From NCBI GenBank assembly GCA_910579105.1, contig CAJTRT010000003.1:25547-89546 (forward strand): a stretch of DNA of 64,000 bases, in the 5' to 3' direction. The notes below the pieces were generated by a model that was given only the letters and a program-made list of their open reading frames with translations, made no database searches and was not told the DNA's origin. Source of the DNA: an uncultured Muribaculaceae bacterium. Lineage in GTDB: Bacteria > Bacteroidota > Bacteroidia > Bacteroidales > Muribaculaceae. Below are positions 34,092-42,858 of the stretch, piece after piece (the first letter of the stretch is position 1; every line of letters begins with the position of its first letter). The position numbers were made by a program, and so were the translations under genes.

Positions 34092-35366
34092 TTATTCGCG
34101 GACGATGGTCTGCGTGCGGTCGGGGCCGACGGAGACAATCGTGATGGGGGTCGAGAGTTCCTTTTCGAGGAAGGTGATGTAGGCCTTGAAGTTTTCGGGG
34201 AACTGCTCCTCGGAGGTTATGGCTGTCATCGGTGTCTTCCATCCGGGGAGGGTGGTGTAGACCGGTTCTATGGTGCCGTCGGCGATGGAGTAGGGAAACC
34301 GGTCGGTTTCCTTGCCGTCGATACGGTAGGCCACGCAGGCTTTCACCTCGTCGAAGTCGTCGAGCACGTCGCTCTTCATCATGATCAGCCGGGTGACGCC
34401 GTTGACCATTATGGCGTATTTCAGTGCCACGAGGTCGATCCAGCCGCAACGGCGCTCGCGGCCAGTGACGGCGCCGTATTCGTGGCCGAGGTCGCGGATA
34501 CGTTTGCCTGTCTCATCGAAAAGCTCTGTTGGGAAGGGGCCGCTGCCCACGCGGGTGCAGTAGGCCTTGAATATGCCGTAGACCTCGCCTATCCGGTTGG
34601 GGGCGATGCCGAGGCCGACGCACGCGCCGGCGCACACGGTGTTGGAAGAGGTTACGAACGGGTAGGAACCGAAGTCGACGTCGAGCATGGTGCCCTGCGC
34701 TCCCTCGCAAAGCACGCTCTTGCCGTCGCGCAGCAGGCCGTTCACGAGGTACTCGCCGTCGACGATCTCATATTCGGCGAGGTATTCGACCGCCTCCATC
34801 CATTCCTTTTCGAGACGCGCGAGCAGTTCGGCGTCGGGTGTCGCGCCGAGCGATGCCAGGCGGCTTAGGTGGAGAGCTTTCAGAGTAGAGTATTTTTCCT
34901 CGAAGTTGTCGGCGATGTCGCCCACGCGGAGGCCGTTGCGGGCGGTCTTGTCGGTGTATGTCGGGCCGATTCCCTTGCCGGTGGTTCCGATTTTCGCTCC
35001 TCCTTTGGCCTTCTCGCTCGCGGCGTCGATGAGGCGGTGTGTGGGGAGTATGAGGTGGGCCTTCCGCGATATTTTGAGGTTGTCTTTCAGGGGGACGCCG
35101 GCGGCTTCGAGGTCGCGGGCTTCCGAAGCGAACAGCACCGGGTCGAGCACGACGCCGTTGCCTATGATGTTGAGGCTGCGGTTCTGGAACACGCCCGAGG
35201 GGATGGACCGGAGCACGAATTTCTTGCCGTCGAATTCAAGGGTGTGTCCCGCGTTGGGGCCTCCCTGGAAGCGCGCCACCGCGTCGTAGCGCGGTGTCAG
35301 CACGTCGACGACCTTACCTTTACCTTCGTCGCCCCATTGGAGGCCGAGCAAAACGTCAGCTTTCAT
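34092..35366 (-). CDS. purA: Adenylosuccinate synthase
   Basis: 424 residues. GTP-binding start LLGLQWGDEGKGKVVDVLTP, the His in GGPNAGHTLEFDG, GTTGKGIGPTYTDKTARNG and LCEGAQGTMLDVDFG are all diagnostic. It makes adenylosuccinate from IMP and aspartate with GTP, the first committed step to AMP. The gene follows the Fur-family regulator by 46 bases, an arrangement conserved in Bacteroides relatives as far as I recall. Confidence 0.95.
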   Translation of the reverse strand: MKADVLLGLQWGDEGKGKVVDVLTPRYDAVARFQGGPNAGHTLEFDGKKFVLRSIPSGVFQNRSLNIIGNGVVLDPVLFASEARDLEAAGVPLKDNLKISRKAHLILPTHRLIDAASEKAKGGAKIGTTGKGIGPTYTDKTARNGLRVGDIADNFEEKYSTLKALHLSRLASLGATPDAELLARLEKEWMEAVEYLAEYEIVDGEYLVNGLLRDGKSVLCEGAQGTMLDVDFGSYPFVTSSNTVCAGACVGLGIAPNRIGEVYGIFKAYCTRVGSGPFPTELFDETGKRIRDLGHEYGAVTGRERRCGWIDLVALKYAIMVNGVTRLIMMKSDVLDDFDEVKACVAYRIDGKETDRFPYSIADGTIEPVYTTLPGWKTPMTAITSEEQFPENFKAYITFLEKELSTPITIVSVGPDRTQTIVRE

Positions 35367-35412
35367 AATCTGTTTGATGTTTCTGAAATCTTATGTTATG
35401 GGTGGAAATTGT

Positions 35413-35913
35413 CTATGGTTGTCTGTGTGGGCCGCCGGCGCCGTTCTGTCGGCGCATCTCGCGCTGGCACCGCGAGCAGATGCCATAGACGTAGAGCGAG
35501 AAATGCGATGGCTGGAACCGCGGGAACTTGTGGGCTGTGATTTCGGCGGGAAGGGCCGGTTCGCGCTGTTCCCTGACGCGGCCGCACGAGGTGCACACCA
35601 GGTGGAGGTGCGGCTCTTTGCCGCCGAGGGTCGCCCGCTCGTATTGCGCGGGCTGGTTCCCGAACTGGTGGCGCAACAGAAGACCCGCGTCGACCAGAAC
35701 CTGCAAGGACGCGTAGAGGGTCGAGCGGCTCACATGGTAACCGTCGGCCTCCAGGATGTTGTACAGCTCGTCGGCGTAGAAATGTTTCCCGGTGGAGAAT
35801 GCCTTCTCCAGGATTGCGGTCCGTTCGGGCGTGCGGCGCATTTTCTGTTTTTTCAGGAACTCTGCGAGCCGCGCCTTGGCTTGCACGAGCTGGTCGTTGC
35901 TGTTTTCGGCCAT
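35413..35913 (-). CDS. Fur family transcriptional regulator
   Basis: 166 residues from the ATG at 35913. Winged helix with RRTPERTAILEKAFSTGKHF and YHVSRSTLYASLQVLVDAGL. Metal site residues include HLHLVCTSCGRVRE, and a C-terminal CSRCQRE gives a second CxxC zinc site. Fur-family members sense iron, zinc, manganese or peroxide; which one is not decided by sequence. It heads the purA operon, preceded by a good -7 box. Confidence 0.9.
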   Translation of the reverse strand: MAENSNDQLVQAKARLAEFLKKQKMRRTPERTAILEKAFSTGKHFYADELYNILEADGYHVSRSTLYASLQVLVDAGLLLRHQFGNQPAQYERATLGGKEPHLHLVCTSCGRVREQREPALPAEITAHKFPRFQPSHFSLYVYGICSRCQREMRRQNGAGGPHRQP

Positions 35914-35940
35914 ATCAGACGAATGGATGGCGATTCTTCC

Positions 35941-35949
35941 GCAAAGGTA
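35941..35949 (-). promoter_or_regulatory. fur-purA operon -7 box
   Basis: The minus strand reads TACCTTTGC, an exact TAnnTTTGC match, 27 bases before the Fur start. Confidence 0.65.
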
Positions 35950-36033
35950 CGCAATTTTCCCCACAATCCCGAACCGCGCCGGCATAATATGAGCGAAAAC
36001 CGGGCGCAAAGTATCCGATAGGAAGCGCGATGG

Positions 36034-38301
36034 TTATTTGCGTCGCGGCAGACGCAGCGGCTCATAGACGCGTTCGCCGATGTGTCCGGCGAGGGCCGAG
36101 CAGAACGCGAGCCATTTCTGCTGTTTCGCGAGGAGGTCGAGCACTGTGGGCATATCGTAGCCGGGACTGCTCTGTATGGTTTTTATTTTCTGCGTTATGT
36201 CGTCGAAGTTGCAGCGGGCCACGTCGTATTTCAACGCGATCAGAGCCTGCGGCACCACTTGTTCGAGGCGGTCCTCCTCGGTCTCGACCTTGGTGTTGTT
36301 CTTGAAGTAGATCTTGCTGAGCTGGTGCTTTTCGACCACCAGGTCGGTGGTAAGCCGCCGCGCTTCGTCGTCCGGGGATGACGCGAGGTCTTTTTCAAGG
36401 AATGTCAGGGCGAACCCTCGCAGTTCGCTGTCGAACCGCTCGGCGGCCTGCTGCCGCAGGCGCTTCTCGCGTATTTCGATCTCGGCCATGTCGGCCGCGG
36501 ATTCGCGTATGTCGTTTATGCCGGCCGCGACGAACTCCTCCATCCTGGTTGTCGCGGCCGCGGTGAAATCGGCCAGAGCGGCGTCCCAGCGCTGGTGCCT
36601 CAGGTTCATGGCGTGGTCGAATATCCTGCGGTAAAGGTCGTTTGAGAACCCGATTCCGTCGGCTTCGAGATCCTCGCTTACGAAGTCGATTACTTTCACG
36701 AACTCCCGCGCCTGGCCGTCGTCGTCGAATTTCTGCCCCAGGTCGAGCATTCCGTATTTCAGCACGAGCCGCAGCAGTTCCTTCTCGCGCGGGTAGAGCA
36801 TGGCCGCGTGCGGGTCGGCTGGGAAGCCCGCGGTGCCTGAGGGGGGCGCGGCGCCCATTCTGTCGGCCTCCTCTTCGGCTGCCGCGAGTGCCGCCGCTTC
36901 CGCGGCGTCGGCCTCCGTGGCGCCCGGTCCGTTGTGGATCGAGTTGGCGGCGGCACTTTTGCGGCGTTCGACGGCGTTCTGCTCGCGGCGTTTGGCGAGG
37001 TCGGCCGCGACGGCGCGGGTCAGCACCCCCTCGTCGATTCCGAAACGCTGGGAGCACTGCTGGATGTAGACCGTGCGGGTGAGCTCGAGCGGGATGGCGG
37101 CTATCGAGCGCACGATGTCGGCGATCGCCTTGGAGCGCCTGATCGGGTCGTCTGCGCAGTCGTCGAGTAGTATACGGCTCTTGAAGTGGATGAAATCCAC
37201 CTCGTTTGCCTGGATATACTCCTCGACTTCGGCTGAGGAGTGGTGCTGGGCGAACGAGTCGGGGTCGTCGCCGTCCGGGAGGAGCAGCACCTTGATGTTC
37301 AGCCCTTCGGCGAGCAGCATGTCGATGCCTCGGAGCGATGCCTTGATGCCTGCCGCGTCGGAGTCGTAAATCACGGTGACGTTCTCGGTGAAGCGGTGGA
37401 TGAGGCGGATCTGTCCCTCTGTGAGCGACGTGCCTGACGACGCGACCACGTTCTCTATGCCGCTCTGGTGCATGGAGATCACGTCCATATATCCCTCCAC
37501 GAGGATGCATTTGTCCTGTTTGACGATAGCCTGCTTGGCCTGGTACAGGCCGTAGAGCTCGCGGCTTTTGGAGTATATGGCCGATTCCGGGGAGTTGACG
37601 TACTTGGCCACCGACTTGTCGGAGCGCAACGTCCTGCCGCCGAAGGCCACGACCTTGCCCGACATCGTGAACACCGGGTATATTACGCGGCCGCGGAAGC
37701 GGTCGTAGATTCCGTGCTCCCCATTCGAGCACAGTCCGGTTTCGAGGAGGAATTTCTCGTTGTACCCCTTCGCCCGGGCGGCATCGTAGAGGTCGGTGCT
37801 TTTCTGGAGGGCGTATCCGAGGTGGAATCGTTTGACCGCCCAGTCGTTGATGCCTCTTTCGCGGAAATATGCCAGCCCGATTTCCCTGCCGTCGGGGGTG
37901 TCGGCCATATTGCTCTCGAAATGGCGCATGGCGAAGTCGTTGACCTCCATCATACCCTGTCGCTCGGTCTGCTCGCGGCGTTCGTCGTCGCTCATCTCGC
38001 GCTCCTGGATCTCTATATGGTATTTCTTGGCCAGCCAGCGGAGCGCCTCGTTGAAGGTCATCTGCTCCAGCTCCATCAGGAAATTGACAGGGCTTCCCCC
38101 CTTGCCGCAGCTGAAGCATTTGCATATTCCTTTCGACGGGGAGACAGAGAACGACGGGGTGCGCTCATTATGGAATGGGCACAGTCCCATATAGTTCGCT
38201 CCCTTGCGCTTGAGGTGCACGAAATCCGAGACCACCTCCACGATGTTGGCGGTGTCGATGATCCGTTGCACTGTTTCCCTGTCGATAAGGCCTTTGCTCA
38301 T
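36034..38301 (-). CDS. dnaG: DNA primase
   Basis: 755 residues. CHC2 zinc finger GLCPFHNERTPSFSVSPSKG (Cys41, His44) with CKCFSCGKGG; RNA-polymerase core FRGRVIYPVFTMSGKVVAFG; TOPRIM ILVEGYMDVISMHQSGI. The protein primes Okazaki fragments with DnaB. It is longer than the E. coli enzyme (581) because of an Ala/Glu-rich linker near residues 430-490 and an extended C-terminal helicase-binding domain. It follows the porin gene by 31 bases. Confidence 0.95.
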   Translation of the reverse strand: MSKGLIDRETVQRIIDTANIVEVVSDFVHLKRKGANYMGLCPFHNERTPSFSVSPSKGICKCFSCGKGGSPVNFLMELEQMTFNEALRWLAKKYHIEIQEREMSDDERREQTERQGMMEVNDFAMRHFESNMADTPDGREIGLAYFRERGINDWAVKRFHLGYALQKSTDLYDAARAKGYNEKFLLETGLCSNGEHGIYDRFRGRVIYPVFTMSGKVVAFGGRTLRSDKSVAKYVNSPESAIYSKSRELYGLYQAKQAIVKQDKCILVEGYMDVISMHQSGIENVVASSGTSLTEGQIRLIHRFTENVTVIYDSDAAGIKASLRGIDMLLAEGLNIKVLLLPDGDDPDSFAQHHSSAEVEEYIQANEVDFIHFKSRILLDDCADDPIRRSKAIADIVRSIAAIPLELTRTVYIQQCSQRFGIDEGVLTRAVAADLAKRREQNAVERRKSAAANSIHNGPGATEADAAEAAALAAAEEEADRMGAAPPSGTAGFPADPHAAMLYPREKELLRLVLKYGMLDLGQKFDDDGQAREFVKVIDFVSEDLEADGIGFSNDLYRRIFDHAMNLRHQRWDAALADFTAAATTRMEEFVAAGINDIRESAADMAEIEIREKRLRQQAAERFDSELRGFALTFLEKDLASSPDDEARRLTTDLVVEKHQLSKIYFKNNTKVETEEDRLEQVVPQALIALKYDVARCNFDDITQKIKTIQSSPGYDMPTVLDLLAKQQKWLAFCSALAGHIGERVYEPLRLPRRK

Positions 38302-38332
38302 CTTTAATATGAAAGCTGTATCAGGATGTGAT

Positions 38333-39364
38333 TTAAAACTTGACGACCAGTTCGGCTACGATTTTGTCGTCACAGCCGACCGGGGCGTCAACCCCGGAGT
38401 CATAGAAATACTTTTCGTAGTTCAGACGCAGGGCTACCCGCAGCGGCGAGCGCAGGTATTCGAGCATGGTGCCGACGGTTATTCTGCGACGTGCCGGCTC
38501 GTCGTATTCCGGGGTTCCCGTCGATCCGGGGCGGCCGTTGGAGTTGTCGGTCATTGAATCGAAGCGTCCCTGGAACGACAGGTTGTCGAAGATGGTCTTT
38601 TCGAGCGGAATGGCGTAGGACGCGAACACGCTCCAGGCGTCTGTCGCGCCGAGAGGCACACTCTCGTAATGTTTGTGCTGGTACTCGGCCTCCGCGATCC
38701 AGCGCCCTGACCGCCATCCGGCCGCACCGTCGACGATGTTCATCCTTACCCCGTAGGGCTTCATGGAGAGATATGAGGCTGACACGAGGAAGTCCCCCGG
38801 CCTCCAGGTAGCCTTGACAGCGAAATCCATGGCTTTCTGCCACGCGTCGTGGTTCTCTTTCGGTTTCGAGTTGAAAACTCCGGCCTCGACCGAGAGGGGG
38901 AGCTGCGCGGAGCCGTGGTATCCCGCCTGCAGTCCGACCTCCCTGACGTTGGCGGTGTTCTTGCCGACAAACGAGCGGTTGGCGAAGATGTATGTGCCGG
39001 GACCCCGGAACACGTCGACGCCGAACGGCACGCGGAACTGGCCGGCCTTCACGCTCCACGATTCCGGAAGCGACCAGCGCGCCCAGGCGTCAAGCACCTT
39101 CATGGAGCCCCGGTCGCATATGTCGGCCCGCACATAGTAACTCAGTTGGCGGAGGGCGTTGCCGCCGACCGACACCCTGGCGTTGCGTACCTGGAAGCGC
39201 TGGCGCCAGTCGTGTCCTTCTCCCCATTCACCCTCGTAGCGGGTGCGGATAACGCCGTGGATTTCGGGCGTCAAGTCAACCCTGTTCCCGTCTCCGGCGA
39301 CAGCCTGGGACGGGAACAGGGTCAGTGCGAACAGTGCCGCCGCTATGTTCCTGGTTACGGGCAT
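38333..39364 (-). CDS. OprO/OprP-like outer-membrane porin
   Basis: 343 residues with a signal peptide (AAALFALTLFPSQAVAGDG) and alternating beta strands: GVIRTRYEGEW, FQVRNARVSVGGNALRQLSY, WSVKAGQFRVPFG, ending in the outer-membrane signature IVAELVVKF with a terminal Phe. This matches phosphate-selective porin O/P-like proteins, about 16 strands. Substrate is unknown. The start overlaps the purT stop (ATGA), so it is co-translated with purT. Confidence 0.85.
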   Translation of the reverse strand: MPVTRNIAAALFALTLFPSQAVAGDGNRVDLTPEIHGVIRTRYEGEWGEGHDWRQRFQVRNARVSVGGNALRQLSYYVRADICDRGSMKVLDAWARWSLPESWSVKAGQFRVPFGVDVFRGPGTYIFANRSFVGKNTANVREVGLQAGYHGSAQLPLSVEAGVFNSKPKENHDAWQKAMDFAVKATWRPGDFLVSASYLSMKPYGVRMNIVDGAAGWRSGRWIAEAEYQHKHYESVPLGATDAWSVFASYAIPLEKTIFDNLSFQGRFDSMTDNSNGRPGSTGTPEYDEPARRRITVGTMLEYLRSPLRVALRLNYEKYFYDSGVDAPVGCDDKIVAELVVKF

Positions 39365-40554
39365 CAGCGCGGGAGGACGTTCACTTTGAGTTTGTCGTGG
39401 GCTCGGAGAGCTTTGGCGCGGGCTTCGTCGAGAGTGTCGGCTGTGGCGAGGATGACGCCCATGCGCCGATGGCCATTGATTTCGGGCTTGCCGAATACGC
39501 GCATCTGCACGCCAGGTTCCGCCAGGACCTCCTCGAGGTTGTCAAACTCTACCTTGTCGGTGTCCCCCTCCACTACGATCGCGCGTGATGCCGAAGGACC
39601 GTAGAAACGGATGCCTGGAACCGGGAGCCCGAGCAGGGCGCGGGCGTGCAGACCGAACTCGCTGAGGTCCTGGGAAATCATCGTCACCATGCCGGTGTCG
39701 TGGGGGCGCGGGGAAACCTCGCTGAAAATAACGTCGTCGCCCTTTACGAAGAGCTCGACACCGAAGATGCCGTAGCCTCCCAGGGCATCTGTTACCTTTT
39801 TGGCGATCTCGCGGGCGCGGCCGAGCGCGGCGGCGCTCATTGGCTGCGGCTGCCAGGATTCGCGGTAGTCGCCGTCGACCTGTATATGTCCGATAGGCTC
39901 GCAGAACGCGGTGCCGGAGACGGAGCGGACGGTAAGCAGTGTAATTTCGTAGTCGAAATCGACAAATCCTTCGACAATGACGCGTCCCGCACCGGCGCGT
40001 CCGCCCTCCTGGGCCTCCTTCCACGCGGCGTCGATCTGTTCGGGGCGGCGTATGGTCGACTGTCCGTGGCCCGAAGAGCTCATGACCGGTTTCACGACGC
40101 AAGGCAGGCCGATTTCCGCGATCGCCTTGTCGAACTCTTCGCGGCCCGACGCGAAGCGGTAGCGCGATGTGGGGATGCCGAGCTCCTCGGCGGCGAGCCG
40201 GCGGATTCCCTCGCGGTTCATTGTCAGCCACGCCGCGCGGGCCGTGGGGGTCACGTTTGCCCCTTCCTCTTCGAGTTTGAGAAGTTCCGGGGTCGCTATG
40301 GCCTCGACTTCCGGGATTATGTGGTCGGGACGTTCTTCCCGGACCGCCTCGCGGAGCGCGTCCGCGTCGAGCATGTTGAACACGCGCGAACGGTGGGCCA
40401 CCTGCATCGCGGGAGCGCCGGCGTATTTGTCGCAAGCCACCACTTCGATGCCGTAACGCTGCAACTCTATCGCTACTTCTTTACCTAACTCGCCGCTTCC
40501 GAGCAACATTGCTTTGCGGCCTACCGGGGTCATTACTGATCCTATCTTGGTCAT
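39364..40554 (-). CDS. purT: Formate-dependent phosphoribosylglycinamide formyltransferase
   Basis: 396 residues from the ATG at 40554 (MTKIGSVMTPVGRKAMLLGS). ATP-grasp signatures include GSGELGKEVAIELQRYGIEV, MSSSGHGQSTIRRPEQI, FDYEITLLTVRS and EVSPRPHDTGMVTMISQ. It uses formate and ATP to formylate GAR in purine synthesis. First gene of the purT-porin-dnaG unit with a -7 box 24 bases upstream. Confidence 0.94.
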   Translation of the reverse strand: MTKIGSVMTPVGRKAMLLGSGELGKEVAIELQRYGIEVVACDKYAGAPAMQVAHRSRVFNMLDADALREAVREERPDHIIPEVEAIATPELLKLEEEGANVTPTARAAWLTMNREGIRRLAAEELGIPTSRYRFASGREEFDKAIAEIGLPCVVKPVMSSSGHGQSTIRRPEQIDAAWKEAQEGGRAGAGRVIVEGFVDFDYEITLLTVRSVSGTAFCEPIGHIQVDGDYRESWQPQPMSAAALGRAREIAKKVTDALGGYGIFGVELFVKGDDVIFSEVSPRPHDTGMVTMISQDLSEFGLHARALLGLPVPGIRFYGPSASRAIVVEGDTDKVEFDNLEEVLAEPGVQMRVFGKPEINGHRRMGVILATADTLDEARAKALRAHDKLKVNVLPR

Positions 40555-40577
40555 AATTGGAACAATTGAAATCGTAT

Positions 40578-40586
40578 GCAAAAGTA
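40578..40586 (-). promoter_or_regulatory. purT promoter -7 box
   Basis: The minus strand reads TACTTTTGC, 24 bases before the ATG and one base from the TAnnTTTGC consensus spacing. A small hairpin (40659-40675) upstream probably ends the preceding minus-strand transcript. Confidence 0.5.
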
Positions 40587-40729
40587 CTTCAAATCCGCGA
40601 CTGTTCCAAATCCCGGCCGGAAACAAATCACAGGCGCGGGACGTTATAAAGACAAAGAGCCTGCGGAAGGCTCTCAGACGTTTCAGACTTACATTGGGGG
40701 CTTTTGAAGAGAAAGACGGGTTAGAAAGA

Positions 40730-40757
40730 GGGGCGCGGGGAATATTCCCCGCGCCCC
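40730..40757 (-). terminator. Perfect palindromic terminator after the small membrane gene
   Basis: A 28-base perfect palindrome (14 bp each side, centre 40743/40744) 16 bases beyond the stop of the 61-residue membrane gene, followed on the minus strand by CTCTTTCT. Confidence 0.75.
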
Positions 40758-40773
40758 GAATCTTTCCATGTGG

Positions 40774-40959
40774 CTACCATACAAGGAACAGCACGGCCGA
40801 GGCCATGAACAGCGCCAGGTAGGCCACCTGCATAAGTCCCTGCCATCTGGTGTACGATGCCCTGCTGGCCGGGTCTTTTTGTGAGGTAGAGTTCCATATG
40901 AGCATCCATATCAGCAGGATAAGGCCGCCGATAAGGCAGCCGATCGCGGTCCACATCAT
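40774..40959 (-). CDS. Small two-helix membrane protein
   Basis: 61 residues from MMWTAIGCLIGGLILLIWML (ATG at 40959); the frame also has an upstream ATG at 41016. Two hydrophobic helices separated by SQKDPASRASYTRWQ. No family recognised; small proteins of this layout are common between core genes in Bacteroidales. A strong terminator downstream supports a real transcription unit. Confidence 0.6.
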   Translation of the reverse strand: MMWTAIGCLIGGLILLIWMLIWNSTSQKDPASRASYTRWQGLMQVAYLALFMASAVLFLVW

Positions 40960-41086
40960 AGTTGTAACGATTTTATGGCATTTAGCCGTTAATATTTGCT
41001 TTCCATATGTAAACAACCGCGGGTATTGGAAAGTTAGGCGTCGAAAAGTAATGGGGGAAAAATTTGGGCGCGTTGGTTTTTATGGC

Positions 41087-41095
41087 TAAATTTGT
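41087..41095 (+). promoter_or_regulatory. DUF3127 gene -7 box
   Basis: TAAATTTGT lies 28 bases before the chosen ATG at 41124, which supports that start over the upstream in-frame ATG at 41064. Confidence 0.5.
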
Positions 41096-41123
41096 GAAAA
41101 AATTAAACGAACATAATGACGAT

Positions 41124-41537
41124 ATGGAAATAGTAGGACGCATAATTGTGGCGCTCCCCGAGATGTCGGGCACTTCCAAGGCCGGCAATCCCTGGAAAAA
41201 GCGCGAATACGTACTTGAAACCCAGGAAAACTATCCCAAGAAGGTCCACTTCGACTTCTTCGGCGAGCGTGCCGACCAGTATCCCCTCAATGTGGGCGAT
41301 TTCATCAAGCTGAGCTTTGACATCGAGAGCCGCGAATACAACGGCCGCTGGTTCACCAGCATACGCGGCTGGAAGTCGGAACCCGCGACAGCGGACGCTC
41401 CCGGCGCCATGCCGGCTCCCGGCCAGGCGTTTCCCGATCCCGTGCCCCCGGTGGGTTACGGCGCGCCCGCTGCCGGCGGCTATCAGGCCGCTCCCGCCAT
41501 GCCGGCTCCGTCGCAGACCGACGACCTGCCGTTCTGA
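41124..41537 (+). CDS. DUF3127 OB-fold-like protein with SSB-like C-terminal tip
   Basis: 137 residues. MEIVGRIIVALPEMSGTSKA, then WKKREYVLETQENYPKKVHF and SFDIESREYNGRWFTSIRGW match DUF3127, a Bacteroidetes family with an OB-fold-like pattern. The C-terminal 45 residues are Pro/Gly/Ala-rich and end in DDLPF, close to the protein-docking tip of single-stranded DNA-binding proteins. The protein may bind nucleic acid and recruit the same partners as SSB; that is inference. Monocistronic between a promoter and a bidirectional terminator. Confidence 0.87.
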   Translation: MEIVGRIIVALPEMSGTSKAGNPWKKREYVLETQENYPKKVHFDFFGERADQYPLNVGDFIKLSFDIESREYNGRWFTSIRGWKSEPATADAPGAMPAPGQAFPDPVPPVGYGAPAAGGYQAAPAMPAPSQTDDLPF

Positions 41538-41559
41538 CAACATTCCCGAATACGGGCAC

Positions 41560-41594
41560 AAAACGGCGCTGTGTTCAAAACACAGCGCCGTTTT
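41560..41594. terminator. Bidirectional intrinsic terminator between DUF3127 gene and folE
   Basis: A perfect 16-bp stem (41560-41575 with 41579-41594) with A-run and T-run at its ends, so it can work for both convergent transcripts. Confidence 0.9.
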
Positions 41595-41654
41595 GTATTT
41601 GAATCCTTTTGTTGTTAAACCCTGCCGGCTGGACCGCCGTTGCCAGCCTGGCGG

Positions 41655-42251
41655 CTAATGCCTGACGAGGTTTAGGAATTCCTGTCGAAGCCCCGGGTCG
41701 GACGAGAAGTCGCCACAGTAGTCGTATGTGTCGGTGGTGGCGAGCTGTTTCTCGACGCCGCGCATCTTCATGCACAGGTGGTGGGCGTCGCAGGCCACGA
41801 TTACCCCCTTGGGAGAGAGCGCCATGTTGACCGCCTCGCACAATTCGGCTGTGAGGCGTTCCTGTACCTGGAGCCTGCGCGCGACGGTGTTGACCACTCT
41901 GGCCAGCTTGCTGAGGCCTATCATGGAACCGTCAGGGATGTATCCTATGCTGACAGTGCCGAAGAACGGCAGTATGTGGTGCTCGCAGAATGAGTAGAAC
42001 TCGATGTCCTTCACGACCACCATCCTGGAGCCGGCGTACTCGAAGATAGCTTCCGACAGCACCTGCGACGGATCGGAGCGGTAGCCCTGCGTGGCGAACC
42101 ACATGGCGCGGGCCGCACGCATGGGGGTTTTGAGCAAGCCCTCGCGATCAGGGTCGTCACCGACAAGACGGATGATCTCCCGGTAGTGTGATGCTATCTC
42201 TTCAATTTTAGCGGAGTCGGATGGAGAGAGCGGTTTGCAGTCGAAGTCCAT
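41655..42251 (-). CDS. folE: GTP cyclohydrolase I
   Basis: 198 residues with zinc and active-site motifs FCEHHILPFFGTVSIGYIPD, GLSKLARVVNTVARRLQVQE and VACDAHHLCMKMRG. It converts GTP to dihydroneopterin triphosphate, entry to folate synthesis. Last gene of the tpiA-SPOR-folE run, 52 bases after the SPOR gene. Confidence 0.96.
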   Translation of the reverse strand: MDFDCKPLSPSDSAKIEEIASHYREIIRLVGDDPDREGLLKTPMRAARAMWFATQGYRSDPSQVLSEAIFEYAGSRMVVVKDIEFYSFCEHHILPFFGTVSIGYIPDGSMIGLSKLARVVNTVARRLQVQERLTAELCEAVNMALSPKGVIVACDAHHLCMKMRGVEKQLATTDTYDYCGDFSSDPGLRQEFLNLVRH

Positions 42252-42303
42252 TTCTTGCGTTTACGCGGTGGGTGGGTATGATGGCGTGTTATAGGGTGTG
42301 GGA

Positions 42304-42846
42304 TCAGCGGTGGTTAACCCGGTCGCGGACCACGCGTACTTCGCGGGCATACGACGGGAAGGCCCGCTTTATTTCGGCGGCGGCCTTTTCTGCGTCATAC
42401 TGCGACCGGAAGTCGCCTACTCGCAGGCGCCAGTAAGGCGACGCATATGTGACGTAGGTCGCGTAGCTGGGAAACGCTCCTGATATTGCGCGTTCGCGCT
42501 GGCGGGCGTTAGCCTTGGCCGTGCGGGCGTTGTTGTCGGCGTAGACCTGCACGCGGTAGCCTGCCGATTTCGCGCTTTTCGTTCTCGGCTTTTCAGCCTC
42601 GGTGTCCTCAGCCTCGGTTTCCGTGTCGCTCCCGGTTTCCGTTTTCTCCGCCCCGGCCTTGTCAAGCACCCTTTCGAGCAGGGGCCGCGGCATGACGAAT
42701 GAGACGGCGCACGCAGGGTCGTTGACGCGCGTGACAATGTCAGCCTCCGGCTCTGGCGCCGGAGATCCGTTCGCGGAATCCTGGGCCGTCGCCGCGAGAT
42801 GCGTGGCGACGGCCAGAATCAGCGATAAAAAACTTCGGTAAGTCAA
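42304..42846 (-). CDS. SPOR-domain protein
   Basis: 180 residues. Signal peptide (FLSLILAVATHLAATAQDS), an acidic/Thr-rich middle (TETGSDTETEAEDTEAEK), then a C-terminal SPOR domain: SAGYRVQVYADNNARTAKAN, PYWRLRVGDFRSQYDAEKAA. SPOR domains bind denuded septal peptidoglycan, so the protein is likely periplasmic or lipid-anchored near division sites. It lies 12 bases after tpiA. Confidence 0.88.
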   Translation of the reverse strand: MTYRSFLSLILAVATHLAATAQDSANGSPAPEPEADIVTRVNDPACAVSFVMPRPLLERVLDKAGAEKTETGSDTETEAEDTEAEKPRTKSAKSAGYRVQVYADNNARTAKANARQRERAISGAFPSYATYVTYASPYWRLRVGDFRSQYDAEKAAAEIKRAFPSYAREVRVVRDRVNHR

Positions 42847-42858
42847 AGGGGGATGGAA

